From assembly GCA_000989525.1 (NCBI GenBank), contig LBON01000002.1, positions 165,447 through 229,446 of the forward strand: DNA of 64,000 nt, given 5' to 3'. The position numbers and the translations under genes were made by a program. Source of the stretch: a candidate division TM6 bacterium GW2011_GWF2_32_72 (GTDB lineage: Bacteria > Babelota > Babeliae > Babelales > GWF2-32-72). Shown one piece after another: positions 18,074-27,028 of the stretch. Position 1 is the first letter of the stretch. Every line of letters starts with the position of its first letter. The notes beneath the pieces were generated by a model. That model saw only the letters and a program-made list of their open reading frames with translations, had not been told where the DNA came from and made no database searches.

Positions 18074-21000
18074 AAAAATTAACCACTTCCTCCTTTTCGC
18101 AACAATCTTGGTAACAAATACAACCGCTTTTTCCAATCAATTATTAAAACTATTGGATATAGGTCAAAAAAACCAAAGCAAAAGCCTTTTCACAACAAAA
18201 ATAGAAGAAAAACAAAAACAACTGGATATACAAAAATCTAAATTAGAAAAAACAGGATCTAAAGAAACAGAACTTTCAGCATGGCTAAATACAAACTTAA
18301 CAGCAGTTAATAACGAAATAAAAAAACTTGAAGAAATAAAAGCGCAAACACCCAACAAGGAATTTATTAACAAGCAACTGGCTTTATTAAATGAGTCATA
18401 TCAAACAATTGTAAACATCCAACAAGTTTCTAAAGAAATACCAAATACCATTGAACAATCAATTAAAGAACTAGAAGAATATCTTAAAGATCCAAATTTT
18501 AAAAATTTAAAAATTCAACCAAAATCTGTTTACACGATTAAAGATTTTCAAGACATAAAAAACAATATCGTCTTTCAAGAAAGCAAAAAAAATACCATCG
18601 AAGATAAAATCAAAAATTTAAAATCAGATCTAGAAACCCGAAAAAAAGCAATTACAAACACACAAAAAGATTGTGACTCATTAAAAAAACAACAACAAGA
18701 ATTTAAAGCACAATCAACACAAAAAGAATCCGGCAAGGCAGAAGATAAATTTTCTGTAATAGAACAAGGTAAAATTTTAGATTTAACAAAACAACTAGCT
18801 GATTTTAAACTCAAATTAGCTGAAACCAATTTAAATGAAACAACAGAACAGTTAACACTAGCAAACATTAAAAGTTTTATCATCAATGCTCAGCTTGGTA
18901 TTTTTGCAGAAAATTTAAAACTTATACGATACGATTTTAGAATTAATCCTGAAGATATAGAACAAGAAGAAGCCAATGTTACTCAAAAAAAAGAAAAATT
19001 ACTCTCTTCTTTAAAGGATATTTATAAAAAGATAGAAGCATTAACCGAATCACTAAACAAAAATAAAGAAATATTAAATCAACTTAGCCAAGAATATAAA
19101 ATTCCAGTAAGTACGGAATTTACAGAATGGACCATTTCACCAAAATCGGCTTCTGAATTTTTAATGCTAACAAAAATAGGTGAACTCAACGAATCTATAA
19201 GATTGGCAAGTAAACAAAAAGAACTATTAGAATCTCAACAAGCTCTTGAATCAATAGACTATAAAAAGCAAGAAATCAATTTAGAAACAATTAAATCTTT
19301 ACAACGTATAAATCAAAAACTCTTTAAGTCTGATGAAGAAATTACCATAGAAATTAAAAAATATGATGCACCACTTATCGAAAGCAGTTCAAATATATCT
19401 CTTTACAAAGAAAAAATTATATCAATAACAAGCGACCTAAACCTTCAAAATAAAATTTTAGAAAACATAAATAAAATTCAAGAAAAATTAAAATCTGAAA
19501 ATAGAACATTGTTTAGGGAGCAACAAAAAAAATTCAACGATTGTCTCACTGCGTTAGAAAATGCTGCAACAAGCGTGAAAGAAATTGTCTCAATAGATAG
19601 CAAATTAATAGAATCCTATACTCAATTAATAACACAGTCTAGTTACATAACTCGCCAAATCGATCAAGTTGTTGCCAGCCTTAAATCTGAAGGCCTTTGG
19701 TATAGACCAAAAACAGCCGTTTCATGGGAAGGTGTTTTAAACATACCCAAAGATTTAGAATCATTTATTTATGAAATACGCAACATGAGTCTTTTGTATC
19801 TGCCAAAATTTAAAACCGATTATTTATTAGGTAATATCAAAGATGTAAGCTCAGATCCATATAGCATGCTTAGATTACTTCTTGAATTCTTACTTCTTAT
19901 TTTATTATTCGGTCTCATAAAAAACTTATTACCCAAATTAAACAACTTTTTACAAGATTTAAGTAATACTCATTCCAACTTTAAATTCATTGGAACATTG
20001 TTAAGTATTATTATTGTATTTTTACAAAAACATTTACTTGGTTTATTCGTTTTCTTTATTTTATTCCTCTCTTCTCACATGGGTTGGATGCCAGATCTAT
20101 ATATAACAGTTATGTTTTATATTCTTTCAATCCCATACCTTCTTTATTTATTTAATTCATTTATCAACTTCTTTGCCCAAGAAAATATAAAAAACAACCG
20201 AATCCTTTTAAGTGAAAATTATGAAAGCCACTTCTTAACAGTAATTTCTGTACTAGCAAATGCCACAATAATAATATCTCTACTCAGAGAAGCTTATATT
20301 CTTTTAAACCCTGCTTATAAATCTGAATTTAGTACAATTTTACTAGCCTTAAATTTTATTATTTTCCAAATTTCATTGATTTTTTTAATTAGCAAAGAAC
20401 AAATACTTAATATAATTCCTACAAAAACTGATACCTGGAAGTGGATTCATGAACAAATTGGAACATTTTATTACGTTTTATTAATCCCCATCATCACAGT
20501 TATAGTATTAAGTAATCCTTACGTAGGCTTTGTAAAACTAGTTGTTTATGCTGTACAAGGCATAATTTACACACTAACATTAGTTACCCTTTTATATTGG
20601 CTAAACAAAACCGTTCGTTTTCTTCTTTCCAAAATATTATTTTATACAGATGTTGACGTAGTTAAAGAAAGATTTGCCTACTCAAAAACTTGGTATGGCC
20701 TTACAGTAATCCTCACATTCATCGGATTTTTATTAATCGGCCTATTAATTGGTGCACAAATTTGGGGTGGAAATATTTCCTTAGATGTTATTAATCACTG
20801 GTTAAAAGCAAAACTATTTAATACAGGATTAGTTGAAGATGGTGTAGACATACCCTTTACAATTTACTCTGCAATAAAATTAGCTACATTTATTTTTTCT
20901 GGAATAGTTGTTTCGGCCATCATAAACAAATATGTATTACAACGAGTCTTTGACATTTTACCAGTTGATTCCGGCGTTCAAAATGCAACCACAGCAATAA

Positions 21001-21653
21001 TGAGATTTATTTTAATAACATTAACAACAATTATAGGTTTCAATACCGTTGGGCTAGCTGGTTTGCTCTTGTATGCCCTTGGTGCATTGTTAGCACTTGG
21101 TGTCGCCCTTAAAGAGATCATTCAAGATTTTGCAGCCTACTTTATTATTTTAGTTCAAAGACCAATCAAGGTTGGCGACTATATCAAAGTAGATGAAAAT
21201 ACAATGGGTGTTGTCCGTAAAATTACACCTAGATCTACAGTATTAAGAAGAAAAAATAGTATCACATTAATTGTTCCAAACTCTCAAATAATAAATAAAA
21301 GCGTAACTAATTGGAATTACGCAAGAACATTCATTGCTTTTGACGATATAACAGTAAGAGTTCCTTATTCAAATGACGCAAAACAGATTGTACAACTAAT
21401 TAGAGAAGTTCTTGAAAATAATCCATATATTCTTAAAACACCTCCCGCTGTTATTCGACTTGAAGATTTTACAGAAGGTGGTTTTGAATTTTTAGTTCGT
21501 GCATTTATTAGCGCACATAATGTTTTAAATCAATGGCAAATAGCTTCTGATATACGGTTAGAAATAGCCGCAAAATTACGTGAAAACAATATAGAAATTG
21601 GGGTTCCAGTTAGAATTCTTAAAATGCTCAAAAATGATGATTTATTAAAATAA
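18063..21653 (+). CDS. Large MscS-family mechanosensitive channel (MscK-like)
   Basis: The 1196-residue protein is built like MscK/YbdG-type channels. It has a signal peptide (residues 1-23), a coiled-coil periplasmic region of about 550 residues dense in K, E and Q, then some ten membrane helices from about residue 600. The MscS core lies from about residue 960: the pore helix is Gly/Ala-rich (GALLALGVALKEIIQDF, near 1007), followed by the beta domain (RPIKVGDYIKV, then LIVPNSQIINKSVTNW). Such channels open under membrane tension to release solutes during osmotic downshock. It is last in the three-gene set starting at 16348 and is closed by the terminator at 21681-21716. Confidence 0.92.
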   Translation: MQYKKINHFLLFATILVTNTTAFSNQLLKLLDIGQKNQSKSLFTTKIEEKQKQLDIQKSKLEKTGSKETELSAWLNTNLTAVNNEIKKLEEIKAQTPNKEFINKQLALLNESYQTIVNIQQVSKEIPNTIEQSIKELEEYLKDPNFKNLKIQPKSVYTIKDFQDIKNNIVFQESKKNTIEDKIKNLKSDLETRKKAITNTQKDCDSLKKQQQEFKAQSTQKESGKAEDKFSVIEQGKILDLTKQLADFKLKLAETNLNETTEQLTLANIKSFIINAQLGIFAENLKLIRYDFRINPEDIEQEEANVTQKKEKLLSSLKDIYKKIEALTESLNKNKEILNQLSQEYKIPVSTEFTEWTISPKSASEFLMLTKIGELNESIRLASKQKELLESQQALESIDYKKQEINLETIKSLQRINQKLFKSDEEITIEIKKYDAPLIESSSNISLYKEKIISITSDLNLQNKILENINKIQEKLKSENRTLFREQQKKFNDCLTALENAATSVKEIVSIDSKLIESYTQLITQSSYITRQIDQVVASLKSEGLWYRPKTAVSWEGVLNIPKDLESFIYEIRNMSLLYLPKFKTDYLLGNIKDVSSDPYSMLRLLLEFLLLILLFGLIKNLLPKLNNFLQDLSNTHSNFKFIGTLLSIIIVFLQKHLLGLFVFFILFLSSHMGWMPDLYITVMFYILSIPYLLYLFNSFINFFAQENIKNNRILLSENYESHFLTVISVLANATIIISLLREAYILLNPAYKSEFSTILLALNFIIFQISLIFLISKEQILNIIPTKTDTWKWIHEQIGTFYYVLLIPIITVIVLSNPYVGFVKLVVYAVQGIIYTLTLVTLLYWLNKTVRFLLSKILFYTDVDVVKERFAYSKTWYGLTVILTFIGFLLIGLLIGAQIWGGNISLDVINHWLKAKLFNTGLVEDGVDIPFTIYSAIKLATFIFSGIVVSAIINKYVLQRVFDILPVDSGVQNATTAIMRFILITLTTIIGFNTVGLAGLLLYALGALLALGVALKEIIQDFAAYFIILVQRPIKVGDYIKVDENTMGVVRKITPRSTVLRRKNSITLIVPNSQIINKSVTNWNYARTFIAFDDITVRVPYSNDAKQIVQLIREVLENNPYILKTPPAVIRLEDFTEGGFEFLVRAFISAHNVLNQWQIASDIRLEIAAKLRENNIEIGVPVRILKMLKNDDLLK

Positions 21654-21680
21654 ATTAAATCAAATATAAATAATCAAAAT

Positions 21681-21716
21681 TAAAGCCCCGACATAAAGTT
21701 GCCGGGGCTTTTTTAA
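21681..21716. terminator. terminator between mscS-like and phosphatase genes
   Basis: The arms aaagccccg and cggggcttt flank a 12-base loop and are followed by a T-run; AT-rich flanks on both sides allow use by both convergent genes. Confidence 0.85.
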
Positions 21717-21724
21717 TTATAAAA

Positions 21725-23335
21725 TTAAAAAGACTGTATTAAAGAATTTCCAAAGTTTTCCTTATTCAATTTAATAATAGAACAATGTGCGCCATTATAA
21801 AGACCGCCACCAGATGAAACAGTAATAACCGATCTGTTACCTAACGTTAAAAATTTATCACCACCACAAAGAGGATTTTGCGTTAACAATGACAAAAAAT
21901 AAATTCCATATTGATTTAATCCACCCAAAAGCATGCCTTTATCAACGTCCTTACTCCATAAATCATGGTGCTGATGACCCCTTAAAATATTGGTTATTTC
22001 AAACTTAGCTGTTACTTTTGAATCAAGGTACGCATTGATAATTTCAGAATCATACACAACGCATCTATCTTCAACCATCTTTTTTAAATTTACAGCCAAA
22101 TCATCTACTCTTTGATTATCTAATAAAAAATCGCCCCAAACAAACGGCTTAGATTCATCATCTTCTAAACGATCATAAAAAGCCTGAACGCTATCCGGAA
22201 AAGCATTTCCATAACAGTCTTGAACTTGTTCACATGCGTTGATACTTATTTCTATGGGCCTAGAAACAATTTTACCCGATTTTTTAATGGCATCATTTAA
22301 TAAAGATTCAAAATCACAATTCAAGTTCACTCCACCGTGAACGCACTGAATAAATTGAATTTTTTTTGAATTATTACTCTTAAAACCAATAAAAAATGTT
22401 GCAAATAATTTTTCATGAAAATACGTAAAATAATCGGCTAAATCATCAAGATGTTTTTCATCAAAATTATCATAAATCTTTGTTAAATCCACAACTCTAA
22501 TTTTTTCATGATCAGATTCATTTTCTTCATAATATAAATTATTCAACAATTCTTCTAATTCTGGCCCAGAAAAAGTAAAACCCTCCAGATACCATGGCTG
22601 ACCAACATTAATATCATGATTACCCTTCAACAAAATCACATTATCAGGATTAATAATTTTTAATTTTTCAATCAAGTATAAAACAAGATCTCCATACCAA
22701 CCCCTATCAACATAATCACCTAAGAAAAGGAAATAAATACCTTTAACTAAAACAAAATCATCACTTATTAAATCATCAAAAAAAAGCCTTGAAAGAATAT
22801 TTACGAATTTATGAACATCCCCATGCAAATCAGAAAAAACAACAATTTTACTGTTTTCCGAAAAGACTAATGCACCAGCATAAGAATCATAATCGATCCA
22901 GTCTTCTCCTCCATTAAGACCACATTTTTTGGCAAAATCTTCTTTTACTTGTTCAAAATCTATTTGACAAAGAATTGATGCCTTAGCTTTAATATATTTT
23001 TTATACCAATCCTCCGGCATAACTTCATCACATCTTAAATTACTAATCGGTAATGTTTCTAATTTTCTTTTCCACCAACTTATTAACTCTTTGGATTTAT
23101 CTAATTTAAGTTCACAAGGTCCAAAATCCGCCATTTTTTCGTTATTATAAAAATCAACTTCAGAGTCAAACATCCCATCATCAAAAGAATCATCAAAACC
23201 GAACATCTTTGGAACACGTGCATACACAGAATCACAATTAACACCAGAAGATTCATCATTGGAACTGGCAAAACCCTGAAATCCCAGAAATAAAGCCAGA
23301 GAAACCACTAGATACTTATAAGTACATTTTTTCAT
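21725..23335 (-). CDS. Secreted PPP-type (calcineurin-like) phosphatase
   Basis: From ATG 23335 the product has 536 residues with a signal peptide (residues 1-23, ending FASS). The metal-binding motifs of the metallophosphoesterase fold are in order: SDLHGD, GDYVDRG, KGNHDI, then VHGGV and a late GHQHH. GDYVDRG and HGG point to the PPP Ser/Thr phosphatase branch common in eukaryotes and found sporadically in bacteria. Insertions rich in Asp and Glu separate the motifs, so the protein is longer than the 300-residue core. Export suggests a periplasmic or host target. A GTG start three codons upstream is possible. It is convergent with mscS. Confidence 0.85.
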   Translation of the reverse strand: MKKCTYKYLVVSLALFLGFQGFASSNDESSGVNCDSVYARVPKMFGFDDSFDDGMFDSEVDFYNNEKMADFGPCELKLDKSKELISWWKRKLETLPISNLRCDEVMPEDWYKKYIKAKASILCQIDFEQVKEDFAKKCGLNGGEDWIDYDSYAGALVFSENSKIVVFSDLHGDVHKFVNILSRLFFDDLISDDFVLVKGIYFLFLGDYVDRGWYGDLVLYLIEKLKIINPDNVILLKGNHDINVGQPWYLEGFTFSGPELEELLNNLYYEENESDHEKIRVVDLTKIYDNFDEKHLDDLADYFTYFHEKLFATFFIGFKSNNSKKIQFIQCVHGGVNLNCDFESLLNDAIKKSGKIVSRPIEISINACEQVQDCYGNAFPDSVQAFYDRLEDDESKPFVWGDFLLDNQRVDDLAVNLKKMVEDRCVVYDSEIINAYLDSKVTAKFEITNILRGHQHHDLWSKDVDKGMLLGGLNQYGIYFLSLLTQNPLCGGDKFLTLGNRSVITVSSGGGLYNGAHCSIIKLNKENFGNSLIQSF

Positions 23336-23467
23336 AAATAACACCCCATAAAAACGTTAACATCCATTTAAAATCACTTTAATATTAACAATTAGTAATA
23401 ATTACTCAAACGCATCCCCAAAATACGCTATGAATCGTGACTTTTTAAAATTCACTAAAAAATCGAG

Positions 23468-24823
23468 TTAAGCAAGCAACCAAGATCCTATATAGCAATA
23501 GATCAACAACCCTAAAATATCCATCACTGTGGCCAAAAATGGCCCGGCTGAAAAGGCTGGATCGAGCTTTAAAGACTTCAAAATAAGCGGAATACAGCTA
23601 CCAAACACAACGGATGTCATGACTATCACGGCCAAAGCCAAACTCACTGTTAAACTACCCCAGACATTACCGTCTGTTGCATAAACTCGCCCAAATCCCG
23701 CAATACCTACAACAAGCGCAATCATGGCCGCCATAAAGAACTCTTTCTTTAAAAATCGCCAAAAATTATACTTGTCTATTTCACCTGCAGCCATACCCTG
23801 AATAACAACAGCTGAAGTTTGACTGCTAACATTTCCACCTGTGCTTGTAAGCATTGTCATAAAAAACATCAAAAAACCACTCAAAGTTGATTCATATCTA
23901 TGAGAAATTATCGCAGATATTGATTGAGCCAACAGCAACGCAACTAAAATAAAACTTCGTTCATAAAACATTTTAAAAAATGATGTATCAAAATATGGAT
24001 ATTTTATAGGAGCCATAGCAGACATTTTATAAACGTCTTCAGAAGCTTCTTCTTCAATAACGTCTACCAATGTTTCTGTTGGAATAACACCTAAAAAATG
24101 ACCTTCTTTATCTACAACTGGAATTGTCATTAAACTATAGTGTAACATCTGTTTAACAACTTCTTCTTGATCTTGATCTGCCAAAGCGACTAATTCATTT
24201 TCTTCAAAAAAATCTTCTAATTTTGCATTTGGATTTTGCATAACAAGGTCACGCAAGTGAATATGGCCAATAAGCTTATTGTCTCTATCTGTTACGTAAA
24301 TTTCATCATGCACTTCTTTTTCTGGCTTAAGCCGTTGCAAAACATGAATAATTTTTGAAACAGTCATGTCTTTAACTAATGAAAAGACATCAACATCCAT
24401 GATGCCACCAGCAGAATCCGGCTCAAATTTTAAAATAGAAAGAACCATTTTTCTATCTTGAGAGGTTAACATACTCAAATATTTTTTTAATTCTTCATCA
24501 GAAAGATATTCAAAAAGATCTGTAAGTTCATCAATATCAGTAGATCTAAGAATAAACTCTTTATCTTCATCACTTAAAAAAGATATCGCCAAGGCCCGCA
24601 TAGGTTCAGAAAAATGTGAAAAAACTTCAACGCGAACATCACCAGGAAGCTTATTAAAAATTAAAGAAAATGCATTTCTATCCACCCTCGCAAAAAATAG
24701 GGCAATATCAGCAGGGTGGAATGAAATAAACTGCTCCCACAAAGCTTTCGCCTCAGGTGTGCTAAAGTTTATAACTTCATCCAAATTCTGTAATATATTT
24801 TCAAAAATTATTTTGGACTCCAT
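23468..24823 (-). CDS. mgtE: Magnesium transporter MgtE
   Basis: This 451-residue inner-membrane protein is a gated Mg2+ channel. Domain order matches the family: an N-terminal helical domain (residues 1-135, with HPADIALFF), two CBS domains (about 140-265) that sense cytosolic Mg2+, and five membrane helices (about 280-451) with the pore segment TSTGGNVSSQTSAVVIQG. Length is typical. AGGAGG precedes the ATG. No M-box riboswitch is visible upstream. Confidence 0.96.
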   Translation of the reverse strand: MESKIIFENILQNLDEVINFSTPEAKALWEQFISFHPADIALFFARVDRNAFSLIFNKLPGDVRVEVFSHFSEPMRALAISFLSDEDKEFILRSTDIDELTDLFEYLSDEELKKYLSMLTSQDRKMVLSILKFEPDSAGGIMDVDVFSLVKDMTVSKIIHVLQRLKPEKEVHDEIYVTDRDNKLIGHIHLRDLVMQNPNAKLEDFFEENELVALADQDQEEVVKQMLHYSLMTIPVVDKEGHFLGVIPTETLVDVIEEEASEDVYKMSAMAPIKYPYFDTSFFKMFYERSFILVALLLAQSISAIISHRYESTLSGFLMFFMTMLTSTGGNVSSQTSAVVIQGMAAGEIDKYNFWRFLKKEFFMAAMIALVVGIAGFGRVYATDGNVWGSLTVSLALAVIVMTSVVFGSCIPLILKSLKLDPAFSAGPFLATVMDILGLLIYCYIGSWLLA

Positions 24824-25115
24824 GATAGTCCTCCTACATTTTTAATAAATTGCTCGATATTATAGGAAACAATTCCTACCACCCCAATACAACATAGAAT
24901 TCTCCTGCTATGTCAAGCATACATTTAATATCAACCCGATGCCCCTTCCCAGAATAATTTGTCATAAAAAAAAGAGTTTTTGAACGTTTATTATATCAAC
25001 TAAAACAAAAAGGCTCAATCTCGCATTTATAAAGGTTCATAGCCTTTAAACTTGACATAACACCCCATTTTTCTAACACTAATAATATTACAGATAAAAT
25101 CAAACAAGGTAAAAA

Positions 25116-26072
25116 ATGACAAAAGTCACCCAAATATCCGAAAAAAAAATTACACCAGGAACAAAATTCCAATTTAATGCCTCAACAGATGATGCAAATA
25201 AACGGCTTGATGTTTTTTTAACAGAACAGTTCGAACATTACACTCGCAGTTACTTTAATGTACTCATCGAAAACGAACGCGTTTCTATAAATGGCAAAAT
25301 AAGTAAAAAAAGTGGTATCAAACTAAAAGAAAACGATTTAATAGAAATAACATTTCCAGAAGCTCGTTCAATAAATCCAAAAGAGTTACAAGAAAACATT
25401 AAAGTAAAAGTGCTACTTGATCATGAAGACTTTTTAATCATCAATAAACCTGCCGGATTAGTTGTTCATGAACCCCTATCTGGTTATTCTGAACCTACAT
25501 TAGTTGATTGGTTACTTTTAAATTATCCAGAACTTAAAGATGTCGGCCTAAGCGAACGCCCTGGAATAGTCCACAGACTTGATAAAGATACTTCAGGTAT
25601 TTTGGTCATTCCAAAACATAATGCTGCACATGCAAAACTTTCTAGTCTTTTCAAAAACCGTAAAATAATAAAAAAATATAAAGCCATTGTTAGAGGTCAC
25701 ACAGATCCAGAAGGTTTTATTGATTTACGAATAACACGACATCCCCAACACAAAACAAGAATGATGTGTTCTACAACAGAAGGTCGTGAATCACTGACCA
25801 AATACAAAGTAGATCAATATTTTGAAAATACAACATTAGTCGATGTTCAGCTTGTTACGGGCCGAACACACCAAATTCGTGTTCACTTCAGAGCCATTGA
25901 TCATCCATTAATTGGAGATACAATTTACGGAGAACCCTCTAAATTAATTTCAAGACAAGCATTACATGCATATCATTTAGAATTTGATTACAACGGTGAA
26001 AAAATATTGATTAATTCTGAATTACCAGAAGATATGCAAAACTTAATAAACAATCTAAAAAAAATTAATTAA
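25116..26072 (+). CDS. RluA-family 23S rRNA pseudouridine synthase (RluD-like)
   Basis: The 318-residue enzyme converts uridines in large-subunit rRNA to pseudouridine. It has an S4 RNA-binding domain (residues about 28-85, with RLDVFL and VSINGK) and a catalytic domain with GIVHRLDKDTSGIL, whose Asp is the nucleophile, and GRTHQIRVHF. Length and layout match RluD-type members; the exact target site cannot be told from sequence. AAGG lies ahead of the ATG. It is a single gene closed by the hairpin at 26204-26232. Confidence 0.93.
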   Translation: MTKVTQISEKKITPGTKFQFNASTDDANKRLDVFLTEQFEHYTRSYFNVLIENERVSINGKISKKSGIKLKENDLIEITFPEARSINPKELQENIKVKVLLDHEDFLIINKPAGLVVHEPLSGYSEPTLVDWLLLNYPELKDVGLSERPGIVHRLDKDTSGILVIPKHNAAHAKLSSLFKNRKIIKKYKAIVRGHTDPEGFIDLRITRHPQHKTRMMCSTTEGRESLTKYKVDQYFENTTLVDVQLVTGRTHQIRVHFRAIDHPLIGDTIYGEPSKLISRQALHAYHLEFDYNGEKILINSELPEDMQNLINNLKKIN

Positions 26073-26203
26073 ATTACTAAAAAATACATCTAATACATTC
26101 GCTTGATTTTTTTTACAAAGAAAAGTAACATGTCTTGCGAGTTGGGAAGGAATCGTAGTAATGAAGCCTTTTTTATGCTCAACTTTCGAAAAAACGAACC
26201 AAC

Positions 26204-26232
26204 AAAAAAGGACCTAAAATTAGGTCCTTTTA
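26204..26232. terminator. terminator between rluA-type and PLD genes
   Basis: The arms aaaaggaccta and taggtcctttt with a 4-base loop have A- and T-rich flanks. It is suited to stopping both the plus-strand synthase and the minus-strand gspE-PLD chain. Confidence 0.85.
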
Positions 26233-26278
26233 ATTTTTTAAAAATTTTGTCACAGGCTCTAGTTGATAATAAAAAATT

Positions 26279-27028
26279 TCAAAATCCAATATCACTAACT
26301 TCTTCAATTAATTCAGAATCTATATTTTGTTTGTCACAACAATCATTTTTAACATTTAGTGGAAGCAATTTTGATCTTTTTTTAATGGTTTCAAACTGAA
26401 CACTAAATTTTTTATAAGCTAAAGGCGATGATCTAAATTCCATATTCTCTTCGTTTTTTTCTTTCGCCTTTTTGGTCAAATTATAAGACCCCGTACATAA
26501 AACAGGCCGACTATCAAAATTCCTTTCAAAAATCCAAAATTTATTATGCTGAATAGGCACCCTACTGGACATTTTCATTTTAAGACCAATGTTTTCTTCG
26601 TGATAATTTTCGTCGGTACCCGCCGGCCTGTACATCCAAATTTGAACACCCCTTTTATGTAAAAAACTAAGCGGTGAAGTTAGACTCCAAAAAGTAGGGT
26701 CTACTATTATTTCAATTTTTATACCCCTAGCTTGAGCCCTTTCCAAAGCCTTTGCTATTTCCAGATCAGTAAAAACCCAAACAGTAAGCTTAATACTTCT
26801 TTGCTCTCTATCAATAAGAGCGATTAACAATTTTGATATCAATCCGTCATCATCAGGTGAAAAAAAAATATTTTCAATAGTACCATCAGCATTACGTAAA
26901 TAATCTCGAGGATTTAAAATTTTTATTTCAGTTGAATAAATCGCAACAAAAAAAAATATCTGTAAAAAAAAGAAGCGCTTAAAATTTCCAGCGCATTTCA
27001 ACCTCTGCTCCAAGATCTCCCCTTTCAT
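26279..27028 (-). CDS. Exported single-HKD phospholipase D-family protein
   Basis: This 249-residue protein has one PLD catalytic motif: QHNKFWIFE, then CTGSYNLT. The family HxK(x)4D pattern is met except that Glu replaces the Asp. Single-HKD members such as Nuc and Zucchini dimerise and cut nucleic acids or phospholipids. A hydrophobic stretch at residues 18-31 (RFFFLQIFFFVAIYS) acts as signal or anchor. The ATG at 27028 overlaps tamB by 50 bases; a TTG at 27001 with GGAG six bases ahead would give a more normal signal peptide, so the start is uncertain. It is last in the gspE-pseudopilin-tamB-PLD chain. Substrate is unknown. Confidence 0.82.
   Translation of the reverse strand: MKGEILEQRLKCAGNFKRFFFLQIFFFVAIYSTEIKILNPRDYLRNADGTIENIFFSPDDDGLISKLLIALIDREQRSIKLTVWVFTDLEIAKALERAQARGIKIEIIVDPTFWSLTSPLSFLHKRGVQIWMYRPAGTDENYHEENIGLKMKMSSRVPIQHNKFWIFERNFDSRPVLCTGSYNLTKKAKEKNEENMEFRSSPLAYKKFSVQFETIKKRSKLLPLNVKNDCCDKQNIDSELIEEVSDIGF

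Noticed and set aside
25009-25047. Hairpin aaaggct / agccttt upstream of the RluA-type gene
   Set aside because: The arms are only seven bases around a long loop, with no T-run; it could easily be chance.
24824-25115. M-box magnesium riboswitch ahead of mgtE
   Set aside because: The gap is AT-rich and lacks the GC-rich helices and conserved loops expected of an M-box; AGGAGG and start follow directly.
26103-26399. 98-codon plus-strand frame before and inside the PLD gene
   Set aside because: It runs through the terminator at 26204-26232 and antisense to the PLD C-terminus.
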